In this document: positions 9,983-21,498 of the stretch, one piece after another | Position numbering within the stretch: the stretch's first letter is position 1 | Layout of the letters: the number at the start of each line of letters is the position of its first letter | NCBI RefSeq assembly: GCF_004365165.1 | Contig: NZ_SOCH01000005.1 | Coordinates: 1-64,000 of the forward strand | DNA: 64,000 nucleotides | Origin: Metamycoplasma hyosynoviae | GTDB taxonomy: Bacteria; Bacillota_I; Bacilli_A; Mycoplasmatales; Metamycoplasmataceae | Direction of reading: 5' to 3' | Notes under the pieces: model-generated | The model's input: the letters and a program-made list of their open reading frames with translations, nothing else | What the model was told of the DNA's origin: nothing | Databases searched by the model: none | Program-made: the position numbers and the translations under genes

Positions 9983-12900
9983 ATGCAAGAAGATAATAAT
10001 AAAGACATCAAATTAACAAAAGAAGAAAGTAATTTTTTAAAGTTATGTTCTAAGGTTGGGTTTAATCCAAACCAGAATTTTTATGGTGTTAAATTATTAG
10101 CTATTGAGAAAAAGAAAATAAATAATAAAAATATTTTAAATTTCAAATTTAATGCAATTTCAACCATTCCTATGGATGATTTTAAAAAATTTAAAATGCA
10201 TTTGAAAGAAACGTTTTCTGAAAAAACCCAATCAAAAATTGTTATTACCTTTACGTTTGACACACCTATAACAGACATAGATTTACTATGTAAATATTTA
10301 AAAAAATATATTAATTACAATCAAATAAAATTAAACGCTAGACAAATAGGTTTTCTTGACCCAGACAATTTAAAAATTGAAAATAATATAGCAATAATTA
10401 CCATTCATAGCAAAAAAGATGAAGAATATTTAAATTCTAAAAAAGACTTATTAAAAGACTTATTTCAAAAAGTTGGACATAATGATATTGAGTTTAAATT
10501 TGTACTAGATCAAATAAATGAAGAAGTTATATATAACAAAATAATAAACATTGTAAATAATATAGACTTCACCAAAAAAGAAGAAGAAGTAAAAGAACAT
10601 TCAAGTAAAAGAGAAGGATGAAAATCTAATTCTAAATTTACTCCTTGTAGCATACATGATGCTTTAAGTTTGAATTATAAAAATGTAATCGTAAAAGGTG
10701 AAATATATAGAATAGAACAAAAAGCTAGAAGAGATAAAGAAAATGCATATATATGTGATTTATATTTGTCAGATTATGAAGAAATAATAAAAGTTACTTA
10801 TTTTGTTAATTCTAATAGTTTACCCGAATATAAAATAGGTGATACAGTTGAAGTTAGGGGTGTGATTAATAATGACCCAAAATTTGGAATTAGTCTTAAA
10901 CCAAAGGATTTTCCAAGAAAAATAGAAGACATTGTTAAACTAAGTGAAGACAAAGAAAAAGTAAAAAGAATAGAACTTGCGGCTAGATCTAATATGTCAA
11001 GTCAAGACGGTATTAGTACAATTTCTCAATATCTAAAAGCAATTAAAAAATATGGACATAAAGCAATTGCATTAACTGATTTAGATAATGTTCAAAACTA
11101 TCCTGAATTCTATAAACAAATGAAAAAAGAGAAAAATTTAAAACCTATTTATGGTGCAACTTTTTCTTCTATAACAACAAATAATGATATTTTTTATGGC
11201 TACAAAGATTTCAAATTAAATGACGAATCTTATTTGGTATTCGATATAGAAACTACTGGGCTTAGTGCTAGATTTAATGAAATAATTGAATTTGGTGGAG
11301 TTATTGTAAGAAATGGAGTTATTGAAGATAATATCCAATTTTTCTTAAAACCTAGTAAACCAATTCCTGCATCTATTACTAAACTTACAAATATTACTGA
11401 TGAACTTGTTGCAGAAAAAGGGCTTTCTCAAGAAGAAGGGATTAAGAAGATTTATGATCTATTAAAAAACAATATTGCAATAGCCCATAATGCAAAATTT
11501 GACGTTAATGTATGTAAACAACAATTTATTAAACACGGACTTGATGCTAAACATATTATTGCAATGGATACGCTTGCAATTTCTTGATTCTTATTTCCTT
11601 TAGATAAAAAACACAATCTTCAAAGTGTTGCTAAAAAAACAAATGTTTATTACGATAAATTTGCAGCCCATAGAGCAAATTATGATGCTGAAATTTTAGC
11701 TAATGTTTGAATTTTGTTTATTCAAAAATTAAAGAAAGATATGAATATAACAACTTCAAAAGAATTGTTGAAATTAGATTCAAAAAATATATTTGGTAGA
11801 AAATTTTCTTATGAAGCCAGAATGCTCGCTAAGAATCAAAATGGAGTTAAGAAATTATTTAAATATATTTCGCAAAGTCTAACTTCAAACTATAATAATG
11901 GACCTAAATTTTATTTGGATAGATGAAAACCAGATTCTGATTTATTACTTGGTTCAAGTACTAATTCGTCATTGTTATGAGATGAAGTTATTACAGGTAC
12001 TGATGAAAATATATTAAAAGTATTATCTTATTTTGATTATATTGAACTGCCCCCTATATCTTCATTTAATTACTTATATGAAGATGACTGGATAACTCGC
12101 GAAGAAATAGAATGGGCTTACATAGATTTAATTAATAAAGCAAAAAAACTTAATAAGATATGTGTTGCAACTTCCGATTCAAGATATGTTTATGATTGAC
12201 AAAAACTTATATATAACATTTATATAAATACTCCATTACTTGGTGGTGGTGTTCACTGATTAAAAAAATATCAAGACATTACAGAAACTTCATTTAAATT
12301 ATTAACTACAGAAGAAATGAAAAATGAGTTTTTATTTTTAAATGATGCTAATTTAATAAATGAAATAGTAGTTGAAAATACTCATAAAATAGCAGATATG
12401 GTTGAAAGTAATTTGGAAATTATTAAAAACAAATTATTTATTCCTATATTTGATAATTCAGATAAAAATTTAAAAAGCTTAGTTTATGAAAACGCAACTA
12501 AAAGATATGGCGAAAATATTGATGTCAAAATTAAAGAAAGAATTGATAAAGAATTAAATTCAATTATTAAATATGGATATTCTGTAATTTATTGAATTAG
12601 TCATAAGCTTGTTAAGAAAAGTAATGAAGATGGATATTTGGTTGGAAGTCGTGGAAGTGTTGGATCTTCTATTGTTGCTAACCTTGCCAATATAACAGAG
12701 GTAAATCCATTAGAACCTCACTATTTATGTGAGAACTGTAAATATTTAGAATGATGCAATGATAAATTATCGGGTTATGACCTTGATTTAAAAAATTGTC
12801 CTAAGTGTGGAAAGTTAATGAAAAATGATGGGAATAATATTCCATTTGAAACTTTCTTAGGCTTTGAAGCTAACAAAGTTCCTGATATAGATTTAAACTT

Positions 12901-14326
12901 TAGTGGTATTTATCAGCCAACAATTCATAACTATGTTAGAGAATTGTTTGGAGAAAGTCATACACTAAGAGCTGGAACCATATCAACAGTAGCATCAAAA
13001 ACAGCATATGGTTTTTGTAAAAAATATTTTGAAGAGAAAAAACAAAATAATACTTACACACAGGAATTTTTGGACTTTTTAAGTACTAAAACCGAAGGGG
13101 TAAAAAGAACTACCGGACAACACCCTGGAGGAATAATAATTATCCCTAAAGAATATGATGTTGAAGACTTTACTCCTATTAACTATCCTGCAAATGATAT
13201 TTATAGTCAATGAAAAACAACACACTTTGATTTTGAATCTATTCATGATAATGTTCTTAAATTAGACTTGTTGGGTCATGATGATCCTACAGCTATTAAG
13301 ATGTTAGAAGAACTAACAAATACTGATGCTAAAAAAATTCCATTCCAAGATGAAAAAGTTATCAAGTTATTTAGTTCGACAAGTTCGATGGGTATAAAAC
13401 CTGAACAAATATCAAACGAGATTACTGGTGTATTTGGAATTCCTGAATTTGGTACTAAGTTTGTACGTAAGATGTTAGAAGTTGCAAAGCCCCAATCATT
13501 TAACGATCTTATATTACTTTCGGGTCTTAGTCATGGTACAGGTGTGTGAAGTGGTAATGCTGAAGAATTAATTAAATCTGGTAAATCATTAGAAAATTGC
13601 ATTTGTTGTCGTGATGACATTATGAAAAATTTAATTGATAAAGGTATTGATAAATTAAATGCCTTTCAAATAATGGAAGATGTTAGAAAAGGAAAAGGAC
13701 TAACTGCCGATCAAGAAAATCTTTTGAAAAATAAAAATATTCCTTCATGATATATTTCCTCATTAAAGAAAATTGAATATATGTTTCCTAAGGCTCATGC
13801 TACTGCATATGTTATTATGGCTTGAAGAATTGCTTGATATAAAATTCACCATCCACTTGAATTTTATGCATCATATTTTTCTAACAAAAATGAAGATATA
13901 TTTATAAAAATTTTAGCTAGTGGTAAAAATGTTATTACTCATAAGCTAAATGAATTAAAAGGAAAAATAGATTCGAAAGATACTTCAATAACACAAAAAG
14001 AAAACTTGTTTATTCCTATACTTGAAATTTCACAAGAACTTTATGCTCGTGGATTTAAGATTGAAAATGTTAATTTAGAAAAATCTAAATCTATTGAATG
14101 AGTTATCGATAAAGAGAATAAATCATTAATTCCTCCATTTGTTTGTGTTGAAGGACTTGGGGAGATTGCTGCAAATTCTATTTGCAAAGCCCGTAATGAA
14201 GGTATGTTTTTATCAGTTGAAGATCTAAAAGAAAGAACTAAATTGAATTCTAGAAACATAACTTTTTTAAGAGAATTAGGTGTTTTAGATAATTTAGATG
14301 AAACTAATGAAGTTAGTTTGTGATAA
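9983..14326 (+). CDS. polC: DNA polymerase III alpha subunit, PolC type
   Basis: 1447 residues, the main replicative polymerase of low-GC Gram-positives and mollicutes. Domains in order: N-terminal region, OB fold (about 230-310), PHP domain split by the proofreading exonuclease (FDIETTG, D421/E423; AHNAKFD; HRANYD), then the polymerase with [10 protein letters not shown], a four-cysteine zinc site (CENC...CPKC) and the catalytic [10 protein letters not shown] (D968, D970). The exonuclease looks intact. The PHP metal ligands do not: the usual HLHS reads AARS (333-336), TDH reads TDL (365-367), and the later GNVHYL reads SDSRYV. Many TGA codons are read as Trp. ATG 9983 has a weak AAAGG site. 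Confidence 0.96.
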
Positions 14327-14509
14327 AAATTTTGTCAATAATAAAATTATTTAATTTTTAAAAAATTACTTTATATAAGGGAAATATTAAAAAAATATTT
14401 TTCTATTTTTTTACTTGAGAAACTTAAAAATATAATTTTTAAAAAACAATATATAATTTTTATATTTATTAAAAATATATATAAATCTTAATTTCAACAA
14501 AAGGTTAAT

Positions 14510-15055
14510 ATGTCTGCCAACAAAAAATGAAAAAATAAAAAAATAAATTTTGATAACTATAAAAGCAGTGATGAAAAAAATGAAAAAGTAAAATTTCAAT
14601 TGTCTGATAATTGAAAGATTGCACTTATTGCATTATTTTTAATCGCAATTCCTTCGTTTTTAATGTTCTTGTTGCTTGGTGGTGATGGATGATTAATTCC
14701 TGCAACAAAGTCTTACATATTAAATAACAAAAGATGAAGTATGTTACTACCAATTGCACTTGCAGTTGCAATTATTCAAATATCAGTATTGTTACTTTTG
14801 GTTCTTAAATTTAAAGTATTAAAAACTTCATCACTTCAATTCTTAATTCCTATTGCATTAGCTATGAACACATTTTTAGTTAGCTCAGGAGTAGAACTAG
14901 GCAAATGATATATTAGAGTTTTACCTGCTGTTGGATTTGGATTTATGTTCTTCCCAATAATGATGATTAATAAAGAAATTCTTAAAAAGAAAATTAATAA
15001 ATCAAAAGCAATTGAAGAAAAAAAAGAAGCTTTTAATAAGTCTTTATTAGATTAA
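14510..15055 (+). CDS. Hypothetical membrane protein
   Basis: 181 residues, family not recognised. A basic N-terminus (SANKKWKNKK) is followed by about four hydrophobic segments (roughly 40-60, 80-105, 110-130 and 140-155) and a Lys/Glu-rich cytoplasmic tail. The ATG at 14510 follows AAAGG. TGA is read as Trp at five positions. It lies between polC and glyA, 19 nt ahead of glyA, so it is probably co-transcribed with glyA. No function can be proposed. Confidence 0.75.
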
Positions 15056-15074
15056 TTTAATTTAGGAGAAAAAA

Positions 15075-16328
15075 ATGTATAAGAAAATTCCTCTAAAAGA
15101 TAATGAAATTGCTGAATTAATTGAACTTGAAAATATTAGGCAGGAAGAACATATTGAATTAATTGCTTCTGAAAATTATGTATCTGAAGATGTTTTGAAA
15201 GCTACTGGAAGCTGCTTAACTAATAAATATGGTGAAGGTTATCCGGGCAAGAGATATTATGGTGGATGTAGCAATGTTGATAAAATAGAATCAATTGCTC
15301 AAGAAAGAGCTAAAAAACTTTTTGGTATGAATTATGCTAATGTTCAACCTTATTCAGGAAGTGTTGCGAACGCCGCAATTTTTATGGCTCTTTTAGAACA
15401 AGGGGACAAAGTACTAGGTTTAGAGCTTAGCTCAGGCGGTCATTTATCTCATGGGTATAAATTATCCTTTAGTGGAAAATTCTACGATTCTGCTTTTTAT
15501 AAGGTTTCTGATAATGGAATTTTAGATTATGATGAGATTGAAAAAATCGCAATTCAAGAAAAACCTAAGATGATAATTTGTGGATATTCAGCATATTCAC
15601 AAATTGTAGATTTTGCTAGATTTAGACAAATTGCTGATAAAGTAGGTGCTTATTTATTTGCTGATATCTCACACATTTCTGGATTAATAATTGCGGGATT
15701 TCATCCTTCACCTGCTCCTTATGCTGATGTTGTTATGACTACAACTCATAAAACATTACGAGGAACTCGTGGAGCAATTATTCTTACAAATGATGAAGTA
15801 ATAGCTAATAAAATAAACCGCGCAGTTTTCCCGGGATATCAAGGTGGTCCATTGTTTCATCAAATAGCTGGAAAAGCAGTTTCGTTTTACGAAGCATTAC
15901 AACCTGAATTTGTCGAATATCAAAAACAAGTATTAGTAAACTCACAAGTTTTTTGTCAAACATTTTTAAATAAAGGTGCTTGTGTAGTTTCGGGTTTAAC
16001 ACAAAATCATTTATTTATAATAGACGTTAAAAAGACTTATGGAATTACTGGAAAATTAGCTGAAGAAATTTTAGGTAAATTAAATATAACAGCTAATAAA
16101 AATACTATTCCAAATGATACCGAAAGTCCTTTTGTTTCAAGTGGGATAAGATTAGGAACTGCCGCTATGACTTCAAGGGGATTTAAAGAAGAAGAATTCA
16201 TTATCATAGCAAATTTAATTGATAAGGCTTTACGCGAAAAAGATAATGAAAGTTTGTTAAATGTTATTAAAAAAGAAATTGCAAAACTAGCACATTCATT
16301 TCCAATAAAGAAAGTTTATATTGAGTAG
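15075..16328 (+). CDS. glyA: Serine hydroxymethyltransferase
   Basis: 417 residues, full length. This PLP enzyme converts serine plus tetrahydrofolate to glycine and methylene-THF, the one-carbon source. Motifs: [44 protein letters not shown], and the PLP-lysine motif [16 protein letters not shown]-terminal [14 protein letters not shown] is also conserved. The ATG has a TAGGAG site. The stop abuts the start region of the next small gene. Confidence 0.97.
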   Translation: MYKKIPLKDNEIAELIELENIRQEEHIELIASENYVSEDVLKATGSCLTNKYGEGYPGKRYYGGCSNVDKIESIAQERAKKLFGMNYANVQPYSGSVANAAIFMALLEQGDKVLGLELSSGGHLSHGYKLSFSGKFYDSAFYKVSDNGILDYDEIEKIAIQEKPKMIICGYSAYSQIVDFARFRQIADKVGAYLFADISHISGLIIAGFHPSPAPYADVVMTTTHKTLRGTRGAIILTNDEVIANKINRAVFPGYQGGPLFHQIAGKAVSFYEALQPEFVEYQKQVLVNSQVFCQTFLNKGACVVSGLTQNHLFIIDVKKTYGITGKLAEEILGKLNITANKNTIPNDTESPFVSSGIRLGTAAMTSRGFKEEEFIIIANLIDKALREKDNESLLNVIKKEIAKLAHSFPIKKVYIE

Positions 16329-16334
16329 GTGGAT

Positions 16335-16607
16335 ATGAACTTAAAAGAATTAAATGAATATGTAATAACATTAGCCAAAACAGTTCCGGGAATATATGAA
16401 ATAAATTATTGTAGCGGTTTAGAAACTATTGTTTTGAAATCAGAAAAAGCAAATAATGCAATAGATATAAAAATGGAATTGTTTCTTATAGAAAATAGTT
16501 TTTCAAAAATTATAGTAGAAGAATTATTTGAAATAATTAACTACCAATTACAACAAAAAAATATAGTAATAGACATTTTCGATATTTATATAAAAGGGAT
16601 TAAATAA
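16335..16607 (+). CDS. Asp23/Gls24 (YloU)-like small protein
   Basis: 90 residues from ATG 16335; an in-frame GTG at 16329 directly after the glyA stop would give 92. The AGGTGG site at 16327-16332 is close to both starts. The pattern resembles YloU/Asp23: an N-terminal VPGIYEI segment, a central beta region, and a C-terminal VIDIFDIYIKGIK that matches the VNIYVQGV end of YloU. The position immediately before fakA is the same as yloU before yloV in Bacillus. The TAATG junction (stop and start share one base) implies translational coupling with fakA. Biochemical role unknown. Confidence 0.65.
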   Translation: MNLKELNEYVITLAKTVPGIYEINYCSGLETIVLKSEKANNAIDIKMELFLIENSFSKIIVEELFEIINYQLQQKNIVIDIFDIYIKGIK

Positions 16608-18250
16608 TGAAACGTATTGATGGTAAAGATTGAGGAAAAGCAATTATTTCCGCAGCAAACAATTTATATAACAAAAAAGATGTAATTAATGCATTAAATA
16701 TTTTCCCTGTGCCAGATGGAGATACTGGTCTTAATATGACAATGACTATTACTGCAGCTAAAGACGCATTAGAAAATGTTTCTAATAATGATATTTATGA
16801 AATTGCAAAAACTGTTTCTCAAAATATGTTGCTTGGTGCAAGAGGAAATTCAGGGGTTATATTAAGTCAAATTTTTAAAGGATTTAGTGATAGTTTTTCA
16901 GGAAAAACCTCAATAGATTCAAATGATTTACGTGAAGCTTTTGCCTCAGCCACAACTATTGCTTATAAAGCAGTATTAAAACCAGTTGAAGGAACCATTC
17001 TAACAGTTATTAGAGAAACTTCTGAAAATCTAAATAAAATCGAATGTGATAATTTGAGTATTACAGAAATGTTTGAGCATATCACTAAATTTGCAAGACA
17101 AAGTTGTGATAACACGCCTAATTTACTTCCTATATTAAAAGAAGTTGGGGTTACTGATTCTGGCGGTGAAGGGCTTTATACCATTCTTAATGGAATGTAT
17201 TCATATTTCTTGGGAACTCCAATTGAAATAAATAAAGATGATGCAAAAGAAACAATTAATAAATTTATTTCTGATAGCGAAGTATTCAATGGAGAATTTG
17301 GTTATTGTACTGAATTCATAGTTGAAATAGATAATATTGCAGAATTTGATAAAGATTATGTTGTTAAGAAACTAGAGAAAAAAGGTAATTCATTAGTTGT
17401 GGTCAATGATGAAAATATTTTAAAAGTTCATATCCATACACAAAGACCAGGTAGTATATTAAACTTTGGAAATAAATTTGGTCAATTTGTAAAAGTTAAA
17501 ATTGAAAATATGACTTTGCAAGCTAATGAAAGTAAAAGTATTTCAAATAACTTGAATAATAATAAAAACAATAATGGTAAATCAAAACAAAAAGAATTTG
17601 GAATTATTTCTTGTAATACAGGCAAGGGAATTATTGACATTCTAAAGAATGATTATTCTGTTGATTATATTATAGAAGGTGGTCAAACTAATAATCCATC
17701 TATAAAAGATATTGTGTATGCAATTGAAAATGTGAATGCTAAAACTATATTTTTCTTTCCTAACAATTCAAACATAATTCTTTCAGCTCAGCAAGCTTCA
17801 AAAATTCAAAAAAATAAAAAGATAATAATAATACCTACGAAAAGCGAAGCTCAAATTCTTCCAATATTAACTAATTTTAGTTCAGAAAATACCAAAGAAG
17901 AAAATCATGAATTATTTAAATTTTCTTTAAAGAATACAAGTTATGCTGAAATAGTTAAAGCTGTTAAAGATGCAAAACTTTATGGTAAAAAAGTTAAACG
18001 CAATTCATTTATGTCATTAGTTAATGGTAAACTAATTGAAAGTGATAAAACAGATAATGGTGCTGCTATTATGGCTATAAATGAAATGATTACAGATGAA
18101 ACTCAAGTAGTAACTATTATTTATGGGCAAGAAACATCAGAAGCTTCTACAAAAGAATTGCAAAATTATATCGAAGCAACTTATGATGTTGAAGTTCAAA
18201 TTGTTAATGGTGGTCAAAAAATATATTCTTACTTTATTTCAGCTGAATAG
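16607..18250 (+). CDS. fakA: Fatty-acid kinase subunit FakA (DAK2/YloV family)
   Basis: 547 residues. FakA phosphorylates fatty acids carried by FakB to give acyl-phosphate, which enters phospholipid synthesis. The N-terminal DhaL domain has the nucleotide/Mg motif NIFPVPDGDTGLNMT (D37 and D39) and GARGNSGVILSQ, then GTILTVIRE and DSGGEGLY. The middle and C-terminal YloV domains follow, separated near residue 310 by a low-complexity Asn/Lys linker. The start at 16607 overlaps the previous stop by one base. plsX follows 13 nt later. FakB is not in the window. Confidence 0.88.
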
Positions 18251-18263
18251 ATAAAGAGGACTT

Positions 18264-19280
18264 ATGAACAAAAAAATTATATTTGATGTTATGAATAGTG
18301 ATAATGGTGAAATATGTGCTATTCAAGCCGCGAATAAATTTGCTAAGGAATTTCCTAATTATACCTTGGTACTAGTAGGAAATCAAGAAACAATAAATAA
18401 TAATATAGATAAAAAATTGAAGAATTTAGAAGTGGTTAATTCTTCAAAGGTTGTCAAAAAAGCAACAACAAATATTAGAGAACTCCTTAGAGAAGAAAGC
18501 TCAATGTTGACATCTTTTGAAGAGTTAAACAAAGGTGCAGATGCTATATTAAGTAGTGGTGATAGCGGTGCCTTTACAATAATTTCTTCTTTAAAAATAA
18601 AAAGACTAGATGGTATTGAAAGACCTGCCTTTATGCCTATTATTCCAAGCGCAAATCCAGAAAAGAATTTTTTACTTTTGGATGCTGGCGCAAATGTTGA
18701 AATAAAATCAACTAATATTGTTGAATGAGCCGAATTAGCTAATGTTGTCTTTAAAAACTTATTTTCAAAAAATGATTTTGTTAAAGTCGGAATTTTAAAT
18801 ATTGGTACTGAAAATTATAAAGGAATTTCAGCTATTAAAGAAGCAAACGAATTAATAATTAGTGCAAAAAATTTAGATTATGAATATTTAGGTTTTGTGG
18901 AACCAAATAATGTTATTAATGGTGAATCAGATGTGGTTCTAGCAGATGGTTATGCTGGAAATATATTTTTAAAAACATATGAAAGTGCAACTAAATCAAT
19001 GGCAAGTATTTTCAAGAAAGCTTTTATGAAAAACTTGAAAACTAAGATAGGTGCATTACTTCTAAGAAAAGAATTAAATAAAATAAAAACAAGATATGAC
19101 TATAGAAACATCGGTGGCGCTTTTATAATAGGTCTTGAAAAAATAATTGTTAAAGCTCATGGAAGTAGTGATGAAGTTGCTTTTTATGGTGCGCTTAACC
19201 AAATAAGATTTGGCTTAGAAAATAATTTGATTGATAAAATAAAAGAAAAATTAAATAATCTTAAAAAAGAAGATGAATAA
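18264..19280 (+). CDS. plsX: Phosphate acyltransferase PlsX
   Basis: 338 residues, the usual length. PlsX interconverts acyl-ACP and acyl-phosphate, the donor for PlsY. Motifs: FDVMNSDNG at the N-terminus (family: D-x-M-G-G-D, here altered), LSSGDSGAF, DAGANVE, and the C-terminal GFVEPNNVINGESDVVLADGYAGNI (given in part). The family GGD at the N-terminus reads NSD. The gene lies between fakA and rnc, so the two enzymes producing or using acyl-phosphate are neighbours. Confidence 0.92.
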
Positions 19281-19282
19281 TT

Positions 19283-19963
19283 ATGGATACTAAATTTAGA
19301 GAAAGAATAAAAAAACTTCTTATAGATTTAAACATTTATGATGAGAATATAAATATTGATACTTTTTGCAGAGCATTAACTCATAGCACTTATGCTAACG
19401 AGCATAAAAACGTTAAAGATTTTCAATATTTAGAATTTCTAGGAGATTCAATTCTACAATTTCTAGTTTCAAAAGAAATTTATAGATTATATCCTGAATA
19501 TAAAGAAGGTAGAGCTACACAACATAGAAGTTATGCTGTAAATAATAAAACACTTTCGGAAGTATCGGAAAAAATTGGACTTTCTGAAAATATTCTATTT
19601 TCAAAAAATGCTTTTCTTAATGGTAAAAATGAAAAAATTAATTCTGATTTTTTTGAAGCATTTACAGCTGCTATTTATCTAGAAAAAGGGTTGGATTTTA
19701 CGGATAAATTTATAAAAAAACATTTAAAAGATTATTTACTAAATGAAAAAATAGAAAAAGATCCTAAAACAACTTTCCAAGAATTAATTCAATTGAATGG
19801 AAGTTGTAAAATAATTTATAAAACAGATTTTTTGGAAGAATTAGGTAAATTTCAAAGTGCTATAATTGTTGATAACAAAAAATATGGAATAGGCTTTGGA
19901 AAAACAAAAAAAGAAGCCAAAGAAAATGCTGCTAAAAATGCATTGAAAAGTTTAAATGTTTAA
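19283..19963 (+). CDS. rnc: Ribonuclease III
   Basis: 226 residues. RNase III cuts double-stranded RNA in rRNA precursors and mRNAs. The signature LEFLGDSILQFLVSKEI carries the catalytic acidic residues, and DFFEAFTAAIYLEKG is the second acidic motif (the family has E-x-x-x-A-x-G/YLD here). The C-terminal double-stranded RNA-binding domain starts PKTTFQELIQ and ends with KEAKENAAKNALKSL. The ATG lies 2 nt after the plsX stop. The plsX-rnc-(smc) order is inherited from Firmicutes. Confidence 0.95.
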   Translation: MDTKFRERIKKLLIDLNIYDENINIDTFCRALTHSTYANEHKNVKDFQYLEFLGDSILQFLVSKEIYRLYPEYKEGRATQHRSYAVNNKTLSEVSEKIGLSENILFSKNAFLNGKNEKINSDFFEAFTAAIYLEKGLDFTDKFIKKHLKDYLLNEKIEKDPKTTFQELIQLNGSCKIIYKTDFLEELGKFQSAIIVDNKKYGIGFGKTKKEAKENAAKNALKSLNV

Positions 19964-19998
19964 ACACAATATTTATTTAGAAAGGAGGATGGCGAATA

Positions 19999-21360
19999 AT
20001 GAAAAGTAATCCATTAGATTTATTTAAAGGTGTTATTACACATACTGGTATTTGAGGAACAATAATAGCAACATTAGTGATTACAATACTTGGGTTTGTA
20101 TTATTCAAAACTAAGTTTATAAATGAATCTTTTGTCAGCAATCTTGAAAAAGTAGTTATAAATATTTTGCTTCCTTTTCTAGCTTTTTATTCATTTTTAA
20201 ATGATGCTGGAAAACGAGATATTAAAACTTATGGAATAGTATTTGGCGCTAGTGCATTTTATTATTTCTTCTTAACCGCAATTGCCATATTATGAGTTAA
20301 ATTATTACCAAAAGCACTACCTCAAAAAGTTAAAATTCGTGCAGAAAAAGAATATGAAATATATGTAGAAAATTATCAATTAGAAACAGGAAAAGTACTT
20401 GAACAAAGTAATTTTTTAGAATTTCTACAAAAGAAACATCTTGTTAATTGATTAATGTGTATTTATGGTTCGAATATTTTATTTGCTACACCTGTAATTA
20501 TGGCTTTATACCCAACAGGATCACAACTTGGAGCATTAAGTATTTGAAATATTTTGTACTATATTGGAGGTTTTGGGCTTTCATTTTCACTTCTATCAGG
20601 GATAAGATTTACTAAAAAAGAATTTAAATTTACTATGAAAAAAGCATTTTTAAATGCTTCATTTATTGTGGTTATGATTTCGATTCTTTTATGATCTACA
20701 CAATACATTCCTGGTGCAGGTTCAACTGTGAAAGATCTTTCAGTGCTTGAAAAATTTAATTATGAATATGTAAATGAAAATAGGCAAACTATTGTTAAAG
20801 AATTAGTTGCTATTAAAAAAGCAACTTTTGGCCCTAATTTCTCAACTCTATATGGTATAAGAGTTGATGATGTAATTAAATGATTTACTCAAGATAGTAT
20901 CACAAAAAATTATGTGGCTTATAATGGTCAACCTACAGGTTGATACAACTTATCAGTTACAATGCCTTATTTTTTCAAACCTATTCAAATGTTGACTAAT
21001 TTAGTTAGTCCTTTAATTTGAATAGTAATTGGTACAAGTCTTGCAAAATCAAACCTAAAGGAAGTATTTTCAAAAGGTAGAAATTGATTGTTCTTAGTGT
21101 TCAAAATGATATTAATTCCTTTATTTATTATGGCAATTATAGTTCCACTTGTGGCTACAAACGTACTAGATAAATCAATTGCAGCCCTATTAATTATGAC
21201 TGGTTCAGTTCCTCCGGGAACTACAATTGTAATCTATTCTCAACACTTAAAAGTACATGAAAAATATACCGCACAAGTAAGTAGCTTATCAACAATTTCT
21301 AGTTTTATTTTCATTCCTATGTGGCTTGCGATTGGCACAATTGTTGTGAACTCGATTTAA
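19999..21360 (+). CDS. AEC-family (auxin efflux carrier/malate permease type) transporter
   Basis: 453 residues. The N-terminal half has GFVLFKTKFINESFVSNLEKVVINILLPFLAF (in part), typical of AEC proteins, and the C-terminal half has IAALLIMTGSVPPGTTIVIYSQ. About ten membrane segments. It is longer than the usual 300-odd residues because of a charged insert near 110-150 and another near 240-320. A strong AAAGGAGG site lies 11 nt upstream of ATG 19999. The substrate is unknown; organic acids such as malate or lactate are possible for this family. Confidence 0.75.
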
Positions 21361-21498
21361 ACTTGCCCAAAGTCAAATAGCAAAAAATTGTTAAATTTAT
21401 TATAAAATTTATATTTATATTAAACAATGTTAATGTAAATATATTTTTTTTACTTTTAATTTAATAAAAAAACAATCATTATTTACAAAAAGGAATAT

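Noticed and set aside
14327-14509. Terminator after polC (GAAATATT/AATATTTTTC region near 14381-14412)
   Set aside because: The stem is A/T only and imperfect; I could not separate it from background in such AT-rich DNA.
19989-20009. Six-codon frame ATGGCGAATAATGAAAAGTAA between the Shine-Dalgarno and the AEC start
   Set aside because: The ribosome-binding site touches this ATG, too close for efficient initiation, and its overlap with the real start is probably chance.
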